From positions 1 to 64,000 of the forward strand of contig SADC01000883.1 in the NCBI GenBank assembly GCA_004194705.1: a stretch of DNA of 64,000 nt. Reading direction: 5' to 3'. This stretch comes from Ditylenchus dipsaci. Its lineage: Eukaryota > Nematoda > Chromadorea > Rhabditida > Anguinidae. This document shows, one piece after another, positions 20,676-31,257 of this stretch (its first letter is position 1; each line of letters opens with the position of its first letter). Under the pieces are notes generated by a model. It saw nothing but the letters and a program-made list of their open reading frames with translations. It did no database searches and was not told where the DNA came from. The translations under genes were made by a program, and so were the position numbers.

Positions 20676-23600
20676 CTATTTCCTTGACAAATTCTCCTCT
20701 ATTTTTTTCAGAACTTTTACAATTTGTATTGCCCTTGTTTCGTCATGTGCTGAAAAATAGAAGTATTTAAAAAAAACTATTTTAATTCTTGTGTTTGAAA
20801 TTGAAAGATGGTTAGTATACGCTACCATATATTATAATATTCTTCATTTTTTAGTACTGAAGCTAAGCAAAAATAATTTTAAATTTTTTATTTGATTCAA
20901 AGTCTTGCTCGGATTTATCTTGCAAGTAAGTTTGTGCACACATCTAAAACCTAAGCTTTCTAGGCCCCTTCAAGGGCGCAGGATCCGTAAAAACGATTAA
21001 TCGACATTAACTTAATTTTAGGTGTCAACATATCAAACTGTACCATTCGGTTAATAAATCCTGACAACACCATTTCAAAGTACGTAGTCTATTTACTATA
21101 TAAAATTCCAATTCTATAAATTATATTTTTGGCAAACAGACAAAATTTAATTTAGAGACTCGAGAAACATCAAGCAGATTCGTGATAGCTGGTCTTCGGT
21201 TCGTTTCCACTAGGGCGTAGCTCAAGCCCCCTGCGCCTCTTTCGGGCGTTTTTTGCCGGTTTAGAGATGCGCGCACTCACTTACCTTAGACATAATCCCG
21301 AGCAAGACTCATGATCAAAAAAGCATAAAGAGCTCTTTTTGCAAAGCTCCTGACCAAAACGGGGAAAATACTGAAAAATGACCCGAAACCATAGGCGGGA
21401 CCAAACCAAAAAATGACCAAAAGCCACAGGAGGGACCAAGGCAATCGAATAATTTTTTTTTTCGAAAATGGCCTTCCCACTCTTTTTTGCCGTTTCTGTC
21501 GTTTTTAGGGCATATGAAATACTTAGACCTTAAAAAACTCACTTTTGGCTCTGGCCAAATAGTGTACTCCTGCCCAAAATTATTACTTAAAAATAAGTTT
21601 TGATCACTATTGAAAATCTTGATTTGGGGGGGGGCGGTTGAGGTATATCAAAGTAGGTGCGAGGATTGGGGGGGGGATGTGGTGTTATATCGAAGTAGCG
21701 CCTAATTTCGGCCTATTTTTACATGTTTCTCGAGTCTCCAGATTAGATTTTTTCTCTATGTTCACCAAAATATTGAAATTTCTGCGCTACTAGCAAAAAA
21801 CCTCCGTCTAGAATCTGACCTTTTTAAAACCGCTGTAACTACCCTTTAAAACAACAAGTTTAGGCTTAGGGTGAGCCATCGTACGGAAGTTGTGACTAAT
21901 AAATGTATCACGCACTTTTTCCTGGGTCTGGGACATAAATTTGGGTAATTTTCACTTAAGTTTTGAAAGGAAATTCGTTGGCGTAGGTGTTTGCTAGTAG
22001 GGTCGAAATTTTATGCAGTAAACCGACTATGCTCTACAAGATGGCGTAAGATCGTAAAGTTTAATATGTTCCCTTGTTAGTACGAGCTTTATTTCTGCAT
22101 CTTGTAACATGGTTTTATCTCGAAAATGATCTTTCCCTGATTCTGCATATGGCTGCATTAATACCAATAAGTGACTTCAAAAATACAAAAACCTACGGTA
22201 GTCTCGAAAATCAAGATCCAACATTTTAAATTCTAGTGATTTGGCTTTTTCGTATTTTTCAAGTATTTCGTTTTCAGATAAATGACCTGAAAATGTTTTA
22301 GAATTCCGAACTTAATTTTTCACAATTACCATATTTATTTTCAATTTCAAATTTAGTGATCCAGTTAACGCAATATTTTCTACAAGCAGCCTCAAATCTG
22401 TTAAATCTATCTTTGTATTCAATGTCTATTTCTGCTTCTGGTAGTGGATGCTTATAATGTTTTATAAATTCATTAAGCATTTCTGTTATCATTGTTTTAC
22501 GATTGTTTATTTCATGCTTTTTTGATTTTATATCATCTTAAAATATTCTCGTTAATAGAATTAATTTTTTTTAAAAGCCATATTTCAAAAAATCTGTAAA
22601 ATAGGAAAAACAGCAACCAAATTTTAAGCTGTTATCATTGCACTTAAGGCGGTGAAAATCCTGATTTTTTAAAAAGCTTTAGAAAAGATTTTTATATACG
22701 GTCGAACCTCTATTTAAGAACACTCCATATATAGACAGACTCGATATAAGGACATTATTATTGACAGCGTTTGCTAGTCCTGGTCGATAAAACTACAACT
22801 TATTTAAGGACAGTAAGAAAATTGTGTACAGAATTGGTTAAACAAAACCCTCTGTGTTTTGCCCAAAAATCGTGTTTAAAGACCTTTAAAGCTATTTCAG
22901 GCCCTTACAAAACATGTTTTTAGGACGTGGAAAGGCATTTAAAAAAGGGGAAACAAATACCCTAGAATGATAAAATGGTCAAAATGATCAAAACTCATGA
23001 TCATAATGCATATAAAACTCTTTGGCCTAGCTCCAGTGACCAAAGCGTGGTAAAACACTCTGAATGAAGTAGTTCACCAAGGCCAAACAATAAACACACA
23101 TGTGCTTCTATTAGAGCATATAAGTTACCTCAGTTTAGCTGCAGAAATCAGATAAAAAATTAGGCCGCTAAAGCTTGTTTTGGACCGTAGATATTTCTTT
23201 CCGGATTACATATTTTATTATAAAATTTTGGTAAATTAATTTTTTAATTTTCAAAATATCAAGCTTACTGAAAGATGCGGCGTATGAAAAAGCAATAAAA
23301 ACCCGAAAATTTAGTTGTTGCTTGAATATTTGCGAATCTGTCACGGAGAAGGCGTCATCTGAATAAAAAAACTCTTTACTACAAATAAATACAGGGTGTC
23401 GCAAGAAATTCCTCTTTTTTAATTTTGTCATATCTTGTTATTTAAGCATAATTTCTCCATGCTTTTTCTCTTATTTTTTTATGATGATATATGAACACTC
23501 AACTTAGGTACTCATTTTGACGGGTGTCCAAAAAGTCCCTAAATGAAAGTTTGAGCTTATTGTTCACAGCTAATTTTTTTATGAATCGACCCGAGTAAAC

Positions 23601-24629
23601 ATTTTTGGTATGTGGGTGTGTGCATCTCAACTCCAAGCCCCAAGCCCCCGAAGCGGGCGCAGGAGGCGTGATGGGTTAGAGATGCGCGCACACACTTACC
23701 TTAGACATGATTCCGAGAAGTACACTTGATCATAAAATGCATATAGAGTCTATTTTTGCCACGGCCCAGTTGAAAAACATGGTAAAGCAGCTAAAAAAAG
23801 TGGCCCTGTATTATTCCCTTCCCCTCCCAATACAGCCCATAATCCCTCTTAGCTGCTTTTCTGGTTCTTTTATGGCAAAATTATTGCATAAAAATGGTTT
23901 TTAGACACTCCCAAAAAGTCAATTTTTGGGGGGGGGGGTATATTACAGTAGCGTCAAAATCTCTGTAACTAGAATGTAGCGCACTTCAAAAGCTACGAAA
24001 CCCACTTTGCAAAAAAAACTTTCGAATAATCAGAGTGTTCAGATATGCATTGTGACTAAACACCAATGTATTTAATGAATGATTAATATCCGAAAATCAG
24101 GAAAAAACTCGGATTTTGGCCATTTTTTGAAAAAGCGATTATTATTCTGTGAAAAAAAGTTTTGTAGCTCTTGAACTGCGGTTTAACATGCTTCTTAAAT
24201 GTAATCGTAATGCTAAATATCCAGTCTGACAAGATCACCGATAAGATAAAATTACCAATGAAATTTAAATAAAAAAACTAGAAAATGAGTACCCAAGTTT
24301 GAGTGTCCATATGTCAAAAAATTGATCATACAAATTATTGCATAATATTTTAAGGTGCTTCTCGGAACGTAGGCTTTAAAATAAGAAGAAGATCATACAG
24401 AAATTATGCTTCAATAAAAAGAGACGGCAAAAATCATACTAGGGAATTTCTTGCGCCACCCTGTATGAAGTTCTTTTTGCCGCTAAAAAGCTTTTTTCCC
24501 CCGCTAATTTGATCCTTTTCGGCGATTAGTGCCGAAGAGGCGCAATTTAGCGGCAAAAAAAGCTTTTTAGCGGCAAAAAAGCTTTGCCCTTCAAAAACTA
24601 ACCAATCTTGAACCAGTTCTTAGCAGATG
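20676..24629 (-). CDS. Modular gene, module III (exons F-E-B-D-C), frame intact
   Basis: Exons: F 24603-24629 (SAKNWFKI), E 23269-23358 (FSVTDSQIFKQQLNF..), B 22330-22536 (RKTMITEMLNEFIKHYKH; ..CVNWITKFEIENKYG), D 22197-22286 (LSENEILEKYEKAKSLEF..), C 20676-20749 (HDETRAIQIVKVLKKIEEN). F, E, B and D each begin with two bases and end with one (phase 1-1) and are open throughout. C ends in TAG immediately before its GT, so it may close the protein. The B-D intron is 43 bases. The F-E intron holds a 1.07-kb mariner-like element and the D-C intron an inverted repeat. Each exon aligns by eye to its counterparts in modules I, II and IV. Protein family not recognised. Confidence 0.65.
21125..21775. 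repeat. Inverted repeat with GAGACTCGAGAAACAT ends
   Basis: GAGACTCGAGAAACAT near 21154 is complementary to ATGTTTCTCGAGTCTC near 21723, with weaker pairing outward. Between them are fragments of the GGTTG-ended family (GAGATGCGCGCACTCACTTACC, shortened here) and G-runs. It lies in the D-C intron of module III. Borders are approximate. Confidence 0.55.
23392..24463. mobile_element. Mariner-like element with TA target, nested repeat inside
   Basis: CAGGGTGTCGCAAGAAATTCC at the left pairs with GGAATTTCTTGCGCCACCCTG at the right (shown here to 21 bases or fewer), each flanked by TA. Inside at about 23600-23900 is part of the GGTTG-ended family, and at 23940-24200 the GTAGCG..AAAAGCTACGAAACCCAC words shared with 29.9 and 37.6 kb. 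No transposase frame remains. It interrupts the F-E intron of module III. Confidence 0.8.
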
Positions 24630-24639
24630 CTAAAATGGC

Positions 24640-25915
24640 AGTTATTTTTTTGTTACTGTAATTTTTAGAATTTCCATTTTCGTTTTTAATTACAGTAAGA
24701 CTCCGTACACTGTTGGCCCTCAGGAATGATGCAGAAAAGGGAGGTAAAAGCAGTCCTTCAAATTTCGATACCGAGCACCGACCTCCAAAACTTCGGCACC
24801 AAACAGTGCACAAATCATCGACCAAAAAATTTTCAGCTCCAGCACCGCAGCGGGCACGGCGGTGCCTGTGCTGCACCGGACATTTTTTGTGTATGTTATA
24901 AAATTTATATTAACCCTTTTCTGCCTACGGGTACCAAAATGATACCAGAATTTTTTTTTTGCTGTTTGCTTAGATCCCATTTAGGGGTAAAATATGGGTT
25001 TTATTATGAAAATGTTGTCAAAAGAAAGTGTTTGATCAGTAAAACTTGAGATTTGACATTTTATGTTTACACTGTAAGTCCGTCCACCCCTCTTACAAAA
25101 TCATGTTCTTGGCATTGTGTTTTGGACCAACTCTCAGAAGACTATTCTCAATTTGGAGATCAGCTACAAAATTGAAAGCCCTGAGTTCAATATAAAAAAT
25201 ATACTTTTCGATTTTTTAAATTGCTTCATTTTGATTGTGAAAAAATTCGATTGAAAAAATCGGTAAATTTTGACAAGTTCACAAGAATTTTAGTTAAATT
25301 TCAATTTTTGTATATCAGTGCGATAATATTTTGAAAATCTGTTGTGGAGAAAATTAAGAGCTATAGAACTCACTTTTAGAATAATTTTTTAATGAAAGAA
25401 CGCTTAGATCTAGTGCTTTTTTTAATGTCTAAATCGTAACAAATTTGAAAAAAGTAGTAATTAGAGGAGGGGAGAAATTAGAGGAAATACGGTAAAACTT
25501 TTAGCTATTTTCGACCAATAGTTGTCCAAGGATTTTTGTGTATTATGAAAAAAAGACTTTAAAGACCATGAAACTTGAAAACCACAGCAATTTAGAAATT
25601 TTGAATTCGCGCGGGACCACTTTAATTTTGTCAATAATGTTCTCGAGTTCTTTTTTGTTTGCATGCAAAATTTTTTCAAAATAAAGAACCGTTTACTAGT
25701 CGAGTCCTACGTTGCTCGACATTGACAGATCTGACGACTTATCCTACTTTAACTCCAGAACTTCTTACATGAGTCCGTGTTAAAATTTACTCATAAATTA
25801 ATTTAAATTTTCAATTCACGCAAAAAATTTTTTCGAAAACATTATGGATGAAATTAGGGTGGTCCCGCGCTAATTCGAATTCCGCAAATTTCTGTGCTTA
25901 TCAAGTTTATGGTCC
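24640..25915. other. No gene supported; hAT-like and MITE fragments
   Basis: 24480-24590 is a short palindrome (TTGCCGCTAAAAAGCTTTTT and complement). 24760-24890 is GC-rich with GGCACCGG-like words resembling 55.3 kb, giving overlapping frames on both strands without motifs. 25460-25495 ends in ATTAGAGGAAATACGGTA, a single end of the TA-type MITE family. Confidence 0.4.
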
Positions 25916-25920
25916 TTTAA

Positions 25921-26140
25921 AGGGGCATGCCAAGGCTAATAAGAGGTGGTGTTGGAATTCAAAAAAATTCCTAAACTTCTGTACGAATTTTCAACTTGGT
26001 TTCTAACATAACCACACCTCAAATAAATTTCAAGTATGGTTTTGTTAGAAACCAAGTTGTAGAATCCGTACAAAACTTCAATGATTAGGAAAATTTTCTG
26101 AATTTCCGAACACCACCTCTTATTAGCATGGGCATGCCCT
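25921..26140. mobile_element. Palindromic TTAA-type MITE, copy 3
   Basis: AGGGGCATGCC and GGGCATGCCCT ends are flanked by TTAA at 25917-25920 and 26141-26144. The arms share TAATAAGAGGTGGTG and TTGGTTTCTAACA with the copies at 8203 and 43885. Non-coding. Confidence 0.88.
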
Positions 26141-26286
26141 TTAAGACGTTATTGATATAATTATGGTTGATAAAATTAACCTTTATTTTTTTGAAGTACT
26201 TCTTTTTTTTTATATTCATTATAACCCATTCGCCTTCTTGATTATCGGCTGAATTATAAAAATTACTGATAGTAAATTGTTAAGTG

Positions 26287-26409
26287 CAGAGTGGTCCGAG
26301 AAATTCCTAGGATTTCAAACGGTCATATTTATTCAGAAATCGTTTTTCAAACACCTGTTTTTACAGATCGATTTTCACTCTTCTTCACTCGAATTTCTGG
26401 AGCGCCCTG
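26287..26409. mobile_element. Small mariner-like MITE
   Basis: CAGAGTGGTCCGAGAAATTC pairs imperfectly with GAATTTCTGGAGCGCCCTG, and TA follows the right end. The size (123 bases) and CAGRGNG ends fit mariner-derived MITEs such as 23392-24463. Confidence 0.6.
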
Positions 26410-26713
26410 TAGATACTTTACTTTAAAGAATTTTCGTTTATTTTGAAATCTATATTTACATTTCGACACTTTTGAACCTCAAACTACTAATTGGTCTTTT
26501 TGACCCATCTGAATTTTTTAATTTCTTAATAATGCTCGTTTTACACATTATTTTTTGCTTCAAGCATGTGATACCTCATTTGCAAGCTTATTTATAGCAG
26601 TGTAAATTTTTCCTCGAAAACTTTATCGGCTATGATTTACATCTAAAATTAGTAACTCACTGATTCTTGGTGAAAAAGTAAAATCAAATCCATTTTAAAA
26701 CCCTCCTAAAATC

Positions 26714-27518
26714 GGGAAGGAGTAGATTGCGCCATTTCGATTTGCGCCCATTCAATTTGCGCCAATTCAATTTGCGCCAATTCAATTTGCGCCACTTCAA
26801 TTTGCGCCCTTTTCGATTTGCGCCCTTCAATTTGCGCCCTTTTCGATTTGCCCCTTCAATTTGCGCCCATTTCAAATTGCGCCCATTTAGATTGCCCCTT
26901 TATTCCAATAGGTTCTCATGTCAATATGGTTTTGTTGTCATCAATTGCTGTACTTCATACCGTTTAATCCATTTTTCAATTTGCAATTTTGACGCTTTTT
27001 AGATATTGCTATGGAAGATACAAGCTATACGAACAGAGGAAACGTTCGGCATCTCTGTAATCTCTTTAGTGTCTTTTTGAGCGTTTCTGTATTGATGATT
27101 ATTCCATGTTGTTTGTAAAATATAAGGAATAAGTAATAGAAATCCTCTTTACTTTGTTATTATCTAAAGGGTCGAAAGACCGACTATGATGCATTAGTCC
27201 ATTACTTATCAAGCGTAGAAATTGATTATTTCAACGTGAAAACGAAAACACATGTTGACGTATCAGTTGACATGAGACCTATTGGATAACAGGCGCAATC
27301 TAAATGGCGCAATTTGAAATGGGCGCAATCTAAATGGGCGCAATTTGAAATGGCGCAATCTAAATGGGCGCAATTTGAAATGGCGCAATCTAAATGGGCG
27401 CAATTTGAAAGGGCGCAAATTGAAGTGCGCAATTTGAAGGGGCGCAAATTGAATGGCGCAAATTAAAAGGGCGCAAATTGAATGGGCGCAAATCGAAATG
27501 GCGCAATCTACTCTTCCC
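26714..27518. mobile_element. Foldback-like element, GCGCAATTTGAAATGG array, 8-9 base TSD
   Basis: The ends GGGAAGGAGTAGATTGCGCC and GGCGCAATCTACTCTTCCC are flanked by CCTAAAATC (26705-26713) and its repeat (27518/27519-27526). Each arm holds about ten copies of a 15-18 base word built on ATTTGCGCC, inverted between arms. The 300-base centre (26905-27290) also pairs at its edges (AATAGGTTCTCATGTCAA). FNLRQFNLRP-type frames are array translations. Same plan as 15610-16109. Confidence 0.9.
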
Positions 27519-27585
27519 CTAAAATCACATCCTCCGGAATGCGGAACGCCATAAAAGGCGCGATTTGAAATAACCCAGAAAAGGC

Positions 27586-27855
27586 TCAGTTACCAACAAA
27601 TGTTGATGGCGGCTCTACTTTTTTCTGTAATTTGGTGCCTTGTTTGATATCAAAATGATGCGCAATGCGCATAATCTGCGCTTCTGCTACAGTCAAGTTC
27701 TGAGCTATAGCAAGTAGTATTAGGCATTTATAAGAAGCAACTGAATTTGAAAAATGCTTATTTCTTGCAGGTATTTCGGCCTCGACCTGAGTAAACTTAT
27801 ATATATTTGAAACCTTGTTAAATTCTGCACAATATTTTTTGCTCAGAACAATCAC
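27586..27855 (-). CDS. Coding-like frame between modules II and III, unknown
   Basis: An open frame of about 89 codons with normal composition (KKYCAEFNKV early, later an Ala/Ile-rich helix-like part) follows module II on the same strand. The KYCAEF word echoes the EYCTEF/EYCNEF motif of exon B. It may hold the C exon of module II in another frame, or be a separate exon. Splice sites are not convincing. Confidence 0.3.
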   Translation of the reverse strand: MIVLSKKYCAEFNKVSNIYKFTQVEAEIPARNKHFSNSVASYKCLILLAIAQNLTVAEAQIMRIAHHFDIKQGTKLQKKVEPPSTFVGN

Positions 27856-27908
27856 ATGTGAATAAAAAAGATACGGCCTTATCCAACAAGAGAGGGGGGG
27901 AGGGAGGT

Positions 27909-28090
27909 TTGCCTTGGCCGCCCTGTTTACTTTCTGGTTTTTTTTGGCTCAGGCAAAAATAGTTCAGCTTATGTTAGGACGGATGAGTTTTAAACATGTT
28001 GGAGTCCGTTCTTACATACGCTGGCCTACCCTAGCCTGAAACTAAAGCCTAAAATACAAGAAAAAAATGGCAGGGGCCAAGGCGCCCCTC
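27909..28090. mobile_element. MITE with CCTTGG ends and TTAGGACGGA core, copy 2
   Basis: The left TTTGCCTTGGCCGCCCTG pairs with the right CAGGGGCCAAGGCGCC. The centre has TTATGTTAGGACGGATGAG against CTCCAACATG..GTCCGTTCTTACATACG on the other arm. Related to 18583-18748, 35697-35892 and 50107-50280. Confidence 0.68.
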
Positions 28091-28327
28091 CTCCTTTGCT
28101 ATATTGAGCCAAAGATACGATCAATAAAAAGATGCAAATAACTAAAACAACTCTGAACTGTTACGTGTCCTATAATTGCTCCTTAGAAAAAAGTCGAAAA
28201 AACGAAAGTTTTTCAGTATTTTTTTTCTTCTATCTTGTTCAGCACGAAAATCTGAACAAAACGCTTAAATTAGTACAAACCAGTTTTTCTGTGATGATTC
28301 ACTAATTGAAAAAAATTTACGACTTAC

Positions 28328-28690
28328 GATATTTAGTAAAAGGAATTTCTAACATTTCAAGTTCAAAATTATTGCTTCGATTATTTTTTCTACCTTCGTT
28401 TCTTCAGAAAGATATCCTTAAATTTATAATTATCGTACTTTTTTACATCTCAAAGTACAAGTCTTACCATGATACTTTTCAATTTCATATTTTGCGATCC
28501 AGACAACACAAAACTTGGTCATTGTATCTTGTGATAAAAATCGTTTATCTATGCATTTATTTTCAGAAATTTTATTTTTTATATAGGAGTGTAGAGAACA
28601 TTTCATATCTTTTGATTCTTGGAAGGCTTTTATTAGCTGTTTTTGTGGAAATTTATTTTTCTTTCTTTGTCTCTGGCTGCAGATGGTCAT
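28328..28690 (-). CDS. Modular gene, module II (exons B-D), one frameshift in B
   Basis: Exon B (28468-28690) ends in MTKFCVVWIAKYEIEKYHG, aligned to the B exons at 22.4 and 43.5 kb. Its first codons after the GTAG acceptor are in another frame, and the length is one base off. A 50-base intron (28418-28467, TTTAAG end) leads to exon D (28328-28417, YLSEETKVEKII.., NFELEMLEIPFTKY), open in phase 1-1 with a GTAAGT donor. F and E of this module were not found; weak E-like codons lie near 28745-28815. Confidence 0.58.
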
Positions 28691-28699
28691 CTACATGCA

Positions 28700-31030
28700 C
28701 TTGTATAATTTTTAAAGAGTGTATGCCTGTGTGTGGCATCAAAAAATCACTGATTAGCAGTTTTTTCCTTGAATTTTTCAAAAGCTTTTTTAACAGCATG
28801 GCTGGTGAATCAGGGTACGTAACTCGAAATTTCGAAATAAAGTAAATTTGGCCGGTGAAAATTCAATTAAGTAATTTTTTCAAGTACCATTTTATCAAGT
28901 GCTCATTGCCACTTTTAAGCGAAAAAAAAAAAGATTATAAAATAAAAAGTTATAAAATAAAAAAGATTCGGGGTCGTAAAAAAAGAAAAAATTTTCAAAA
29001 GTATATTTAGTGAACGTTAGAGTGAATAAATGGAGTATATACTCCGCCATGGATGGACCGGGGTAATTACCCCTAGGGTTACTTACTTCGGCTAAAGTGC
29101 ACTATAGGGTCTCCTCTCAATACACACCTGAATGGTGTTTTTTAACGTTTTATCAATTTCAACGTGCAGAAAAATATCTTTTAGAGCGCAGCCGACAATT
29201 AAAAAAACATTTTAACTGAAATTTGACTTTTTACCTTGGGGCAACCAAGGTAAGCCACCCGTAGGGGTAACCTATTTTGCATAAAAATCGACAGCTTCCG
29301 GATTCAATTTGACTACAAATGTACCACAGCCTACTTTCGATATAACACCACTTCGATATACAACCGCTTATCAACGGTCGCAGGAAATTATTTTTCGAGA
29401 TTTGACTTAAGTGATACTCCCGATATAACACCACTAAGTTGATAAAAACCTCATTGAGGGTAGGCCAAATTGCTAGTTCCTTCTTTTTTTTTTTTTAATC
29501 ACATGCGGAACCTTTGTTGTTCAAATTAAAAGAACTTGCCTAAAGAGGAAAACTAAGACGCAAGAAGTTTGAGACCAAGCATTTAGACCTTCTACTTTCT
29601 TTTTTCAGATCTTTGATTGAGAATTCATCGTCTATATTAGTTTGGGTTTTTTTATTGATTTTTTTTAAATACAGAGTGACCGTATGTTTTGAGAAGATTC
29701 AAAATGCTCATAAATTTTTAACTCCATCAAAACAAATTTAAGATTTTTTGATAACTTTGAGTCCGCGATTTTAATTGATCAAAAGATTTATTAGGACTTA
29801 GTGCTTTAACGACATCTCAAGCCAATCTAGTTTGAATTTGTAGCACTCAAGTAACATCTTAGCATTAGGTTGTAGCGCAGATCAAAAGCTACAAAACGCA
29901 CTTTACATAATTTCTTTTTGAATGTAAGAGTGTTGAGATATGATCTTTTGAAAAAAGTGCGAAGCAAAACTCAACTTTTCTTTCGTTTTTTTCACTCAGC
30001 CATGTCACAACACTATACGTACAAAATATGTAAAGAGGGTCTGTAGCTCTTGGTTTTCCCTATATTCGATTGTTGAGATGTTCTCAGCGAAAATTTGAAA
30101 ATCAGTTTTTGATTTAAATGCTCGAAAAATTGAATGACCTGTATTTTGCAAAAAAAATTACATGTTTCATTTGTATAAGCATATCTCAGCACAATTGTTT
30201 AATAAAATCTCTCTCAGTGTGAAACTAGACCGCCGACTCAGGGCTATTAAACGAGCTAAAATTTGTTTTGATATAATTCAAAAGTAAAAATGATATGAGC
30301 GACTCAAATCCTCCCAAAATATAAGTACACCCTGAACTCACTTATTTTATACCATTGATTTGTTGCTATTGTCACACCTAAAGTTTAAAATAGACCAAAA
30401 AAACATTACAAAGACATATCCTAGTAGCGAATAATATAGAATACCCCTCCCCATAATTTTTTTTCTTCACTAAACTTTTTTTGTTTTGTATAATCTGATA
30501 GCTAAGATTGAGAGCTTCAAAATGAGCTATTAACAAACAATATCTGATATAAAAGCATGACTTTTCGGGTTTTTTTATCGAAACTTTTTTTATTTTTCGA
30601 GTAGAAGACAAGTGCTAATGCTAATACTATTTGTGCCAAAATTAACTGAATATTTTGTTTTTTTTAACAAAACCGAAAATGGATTGATCTCTTTTTCGTT
30701 GGATCCGGAATTTCACTTTTTCTGAAACCGAGAACAGAATTTTAGTTTTGTGAAAACCGGAATCAGAACTGGTATTTCACTTCTGTCGAGAATAATAAAA
30801 GAGAAGCAAAAACCTGTTTTTTGTACACACAATTAGTGGTGTTTTACATGCTTTTCATTTTATTTTGATATTCAACACATTGAATTCTCTCAAAGGCTCA
30901 AAATACGCTTTTGAAATTAGCTGAGCACGGTTTTATCACATTTTGGCCGAAATTCCTAGAAACCTAAACCGCAATTTTGGGCTAATTTTAAAGTTTTTCT
31001 CTCGTTACTTTTGTTTTTTTAGCAAACTAG
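28700..31030. other. Transposon-rich intron-like DNA
   Basis: It contains the mariner-like element 29672-30334, a CAGGGTACGTA end at 28813 without a partner, and GATATAACACCACTTCGATA-type Tigger-like words near 29340-29440. No exon was recognised. Confidence 0.4.
29672..30334. mobile_element. Degenerate mariner-like element
   Basis: CAGAGTGACCGTATGTTTTG on the left resembles the complement of CAAAATATAAGTACACCCTG on the right. The interior carries GTAGCGCAGATCAAAAGCTAC and GTGTTGAGATATG, shared with 24.0 and 37.6 kb. TA precedes the left end; the right flank has lost it. No transposase. Confidence 0.6.
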
Positions 31031-31032
31031 CC

Positions 31033-31219
31033 AGGGTACGTAAATTTACTTTTTGAAAAAGATTTGTACTTTTTTACAACCACAAATCTTTTGTATTTTT
31101 AAAATTTTTTGTCAAAATCTTTTTTTCGCTTTGAAATGGCAATAAGCACACTAAAATCCCCTTTTTGACCAAAAATGACCAAATGTACTTCATTTCAAAA
31201 TTTGAGATACGTACCCTGA
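31033..31219. mobile_element. MITE with CAGGGTACGTA ends
   Basis: CAGGGTACGTAAATTTAC pairs with a right end TACGTACCCTG, and a third end is at 28813. A 187-base non-coding repeat lying just before exon C of module I. The target duplication is unclear. Confidence 0.6.
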
Positions 31220-31257
31220 AATGAACAGATTTTATGTGAAAATTAAAAAAAACTTAC

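Noticed and set aside
26684..27447. FNLRQFNLR- and NCAHLDCA-type frames
   Set aside because: Translation of the GCGCAATTTGAAATGG array, in opposite strands at the two arms.
28306..28845. 179-codon plus-strand frame, longest in the window
   Set aside because: It is the antisense shadow of exons B and D of module II; the minus strand has proper splice sites and homologous exons.
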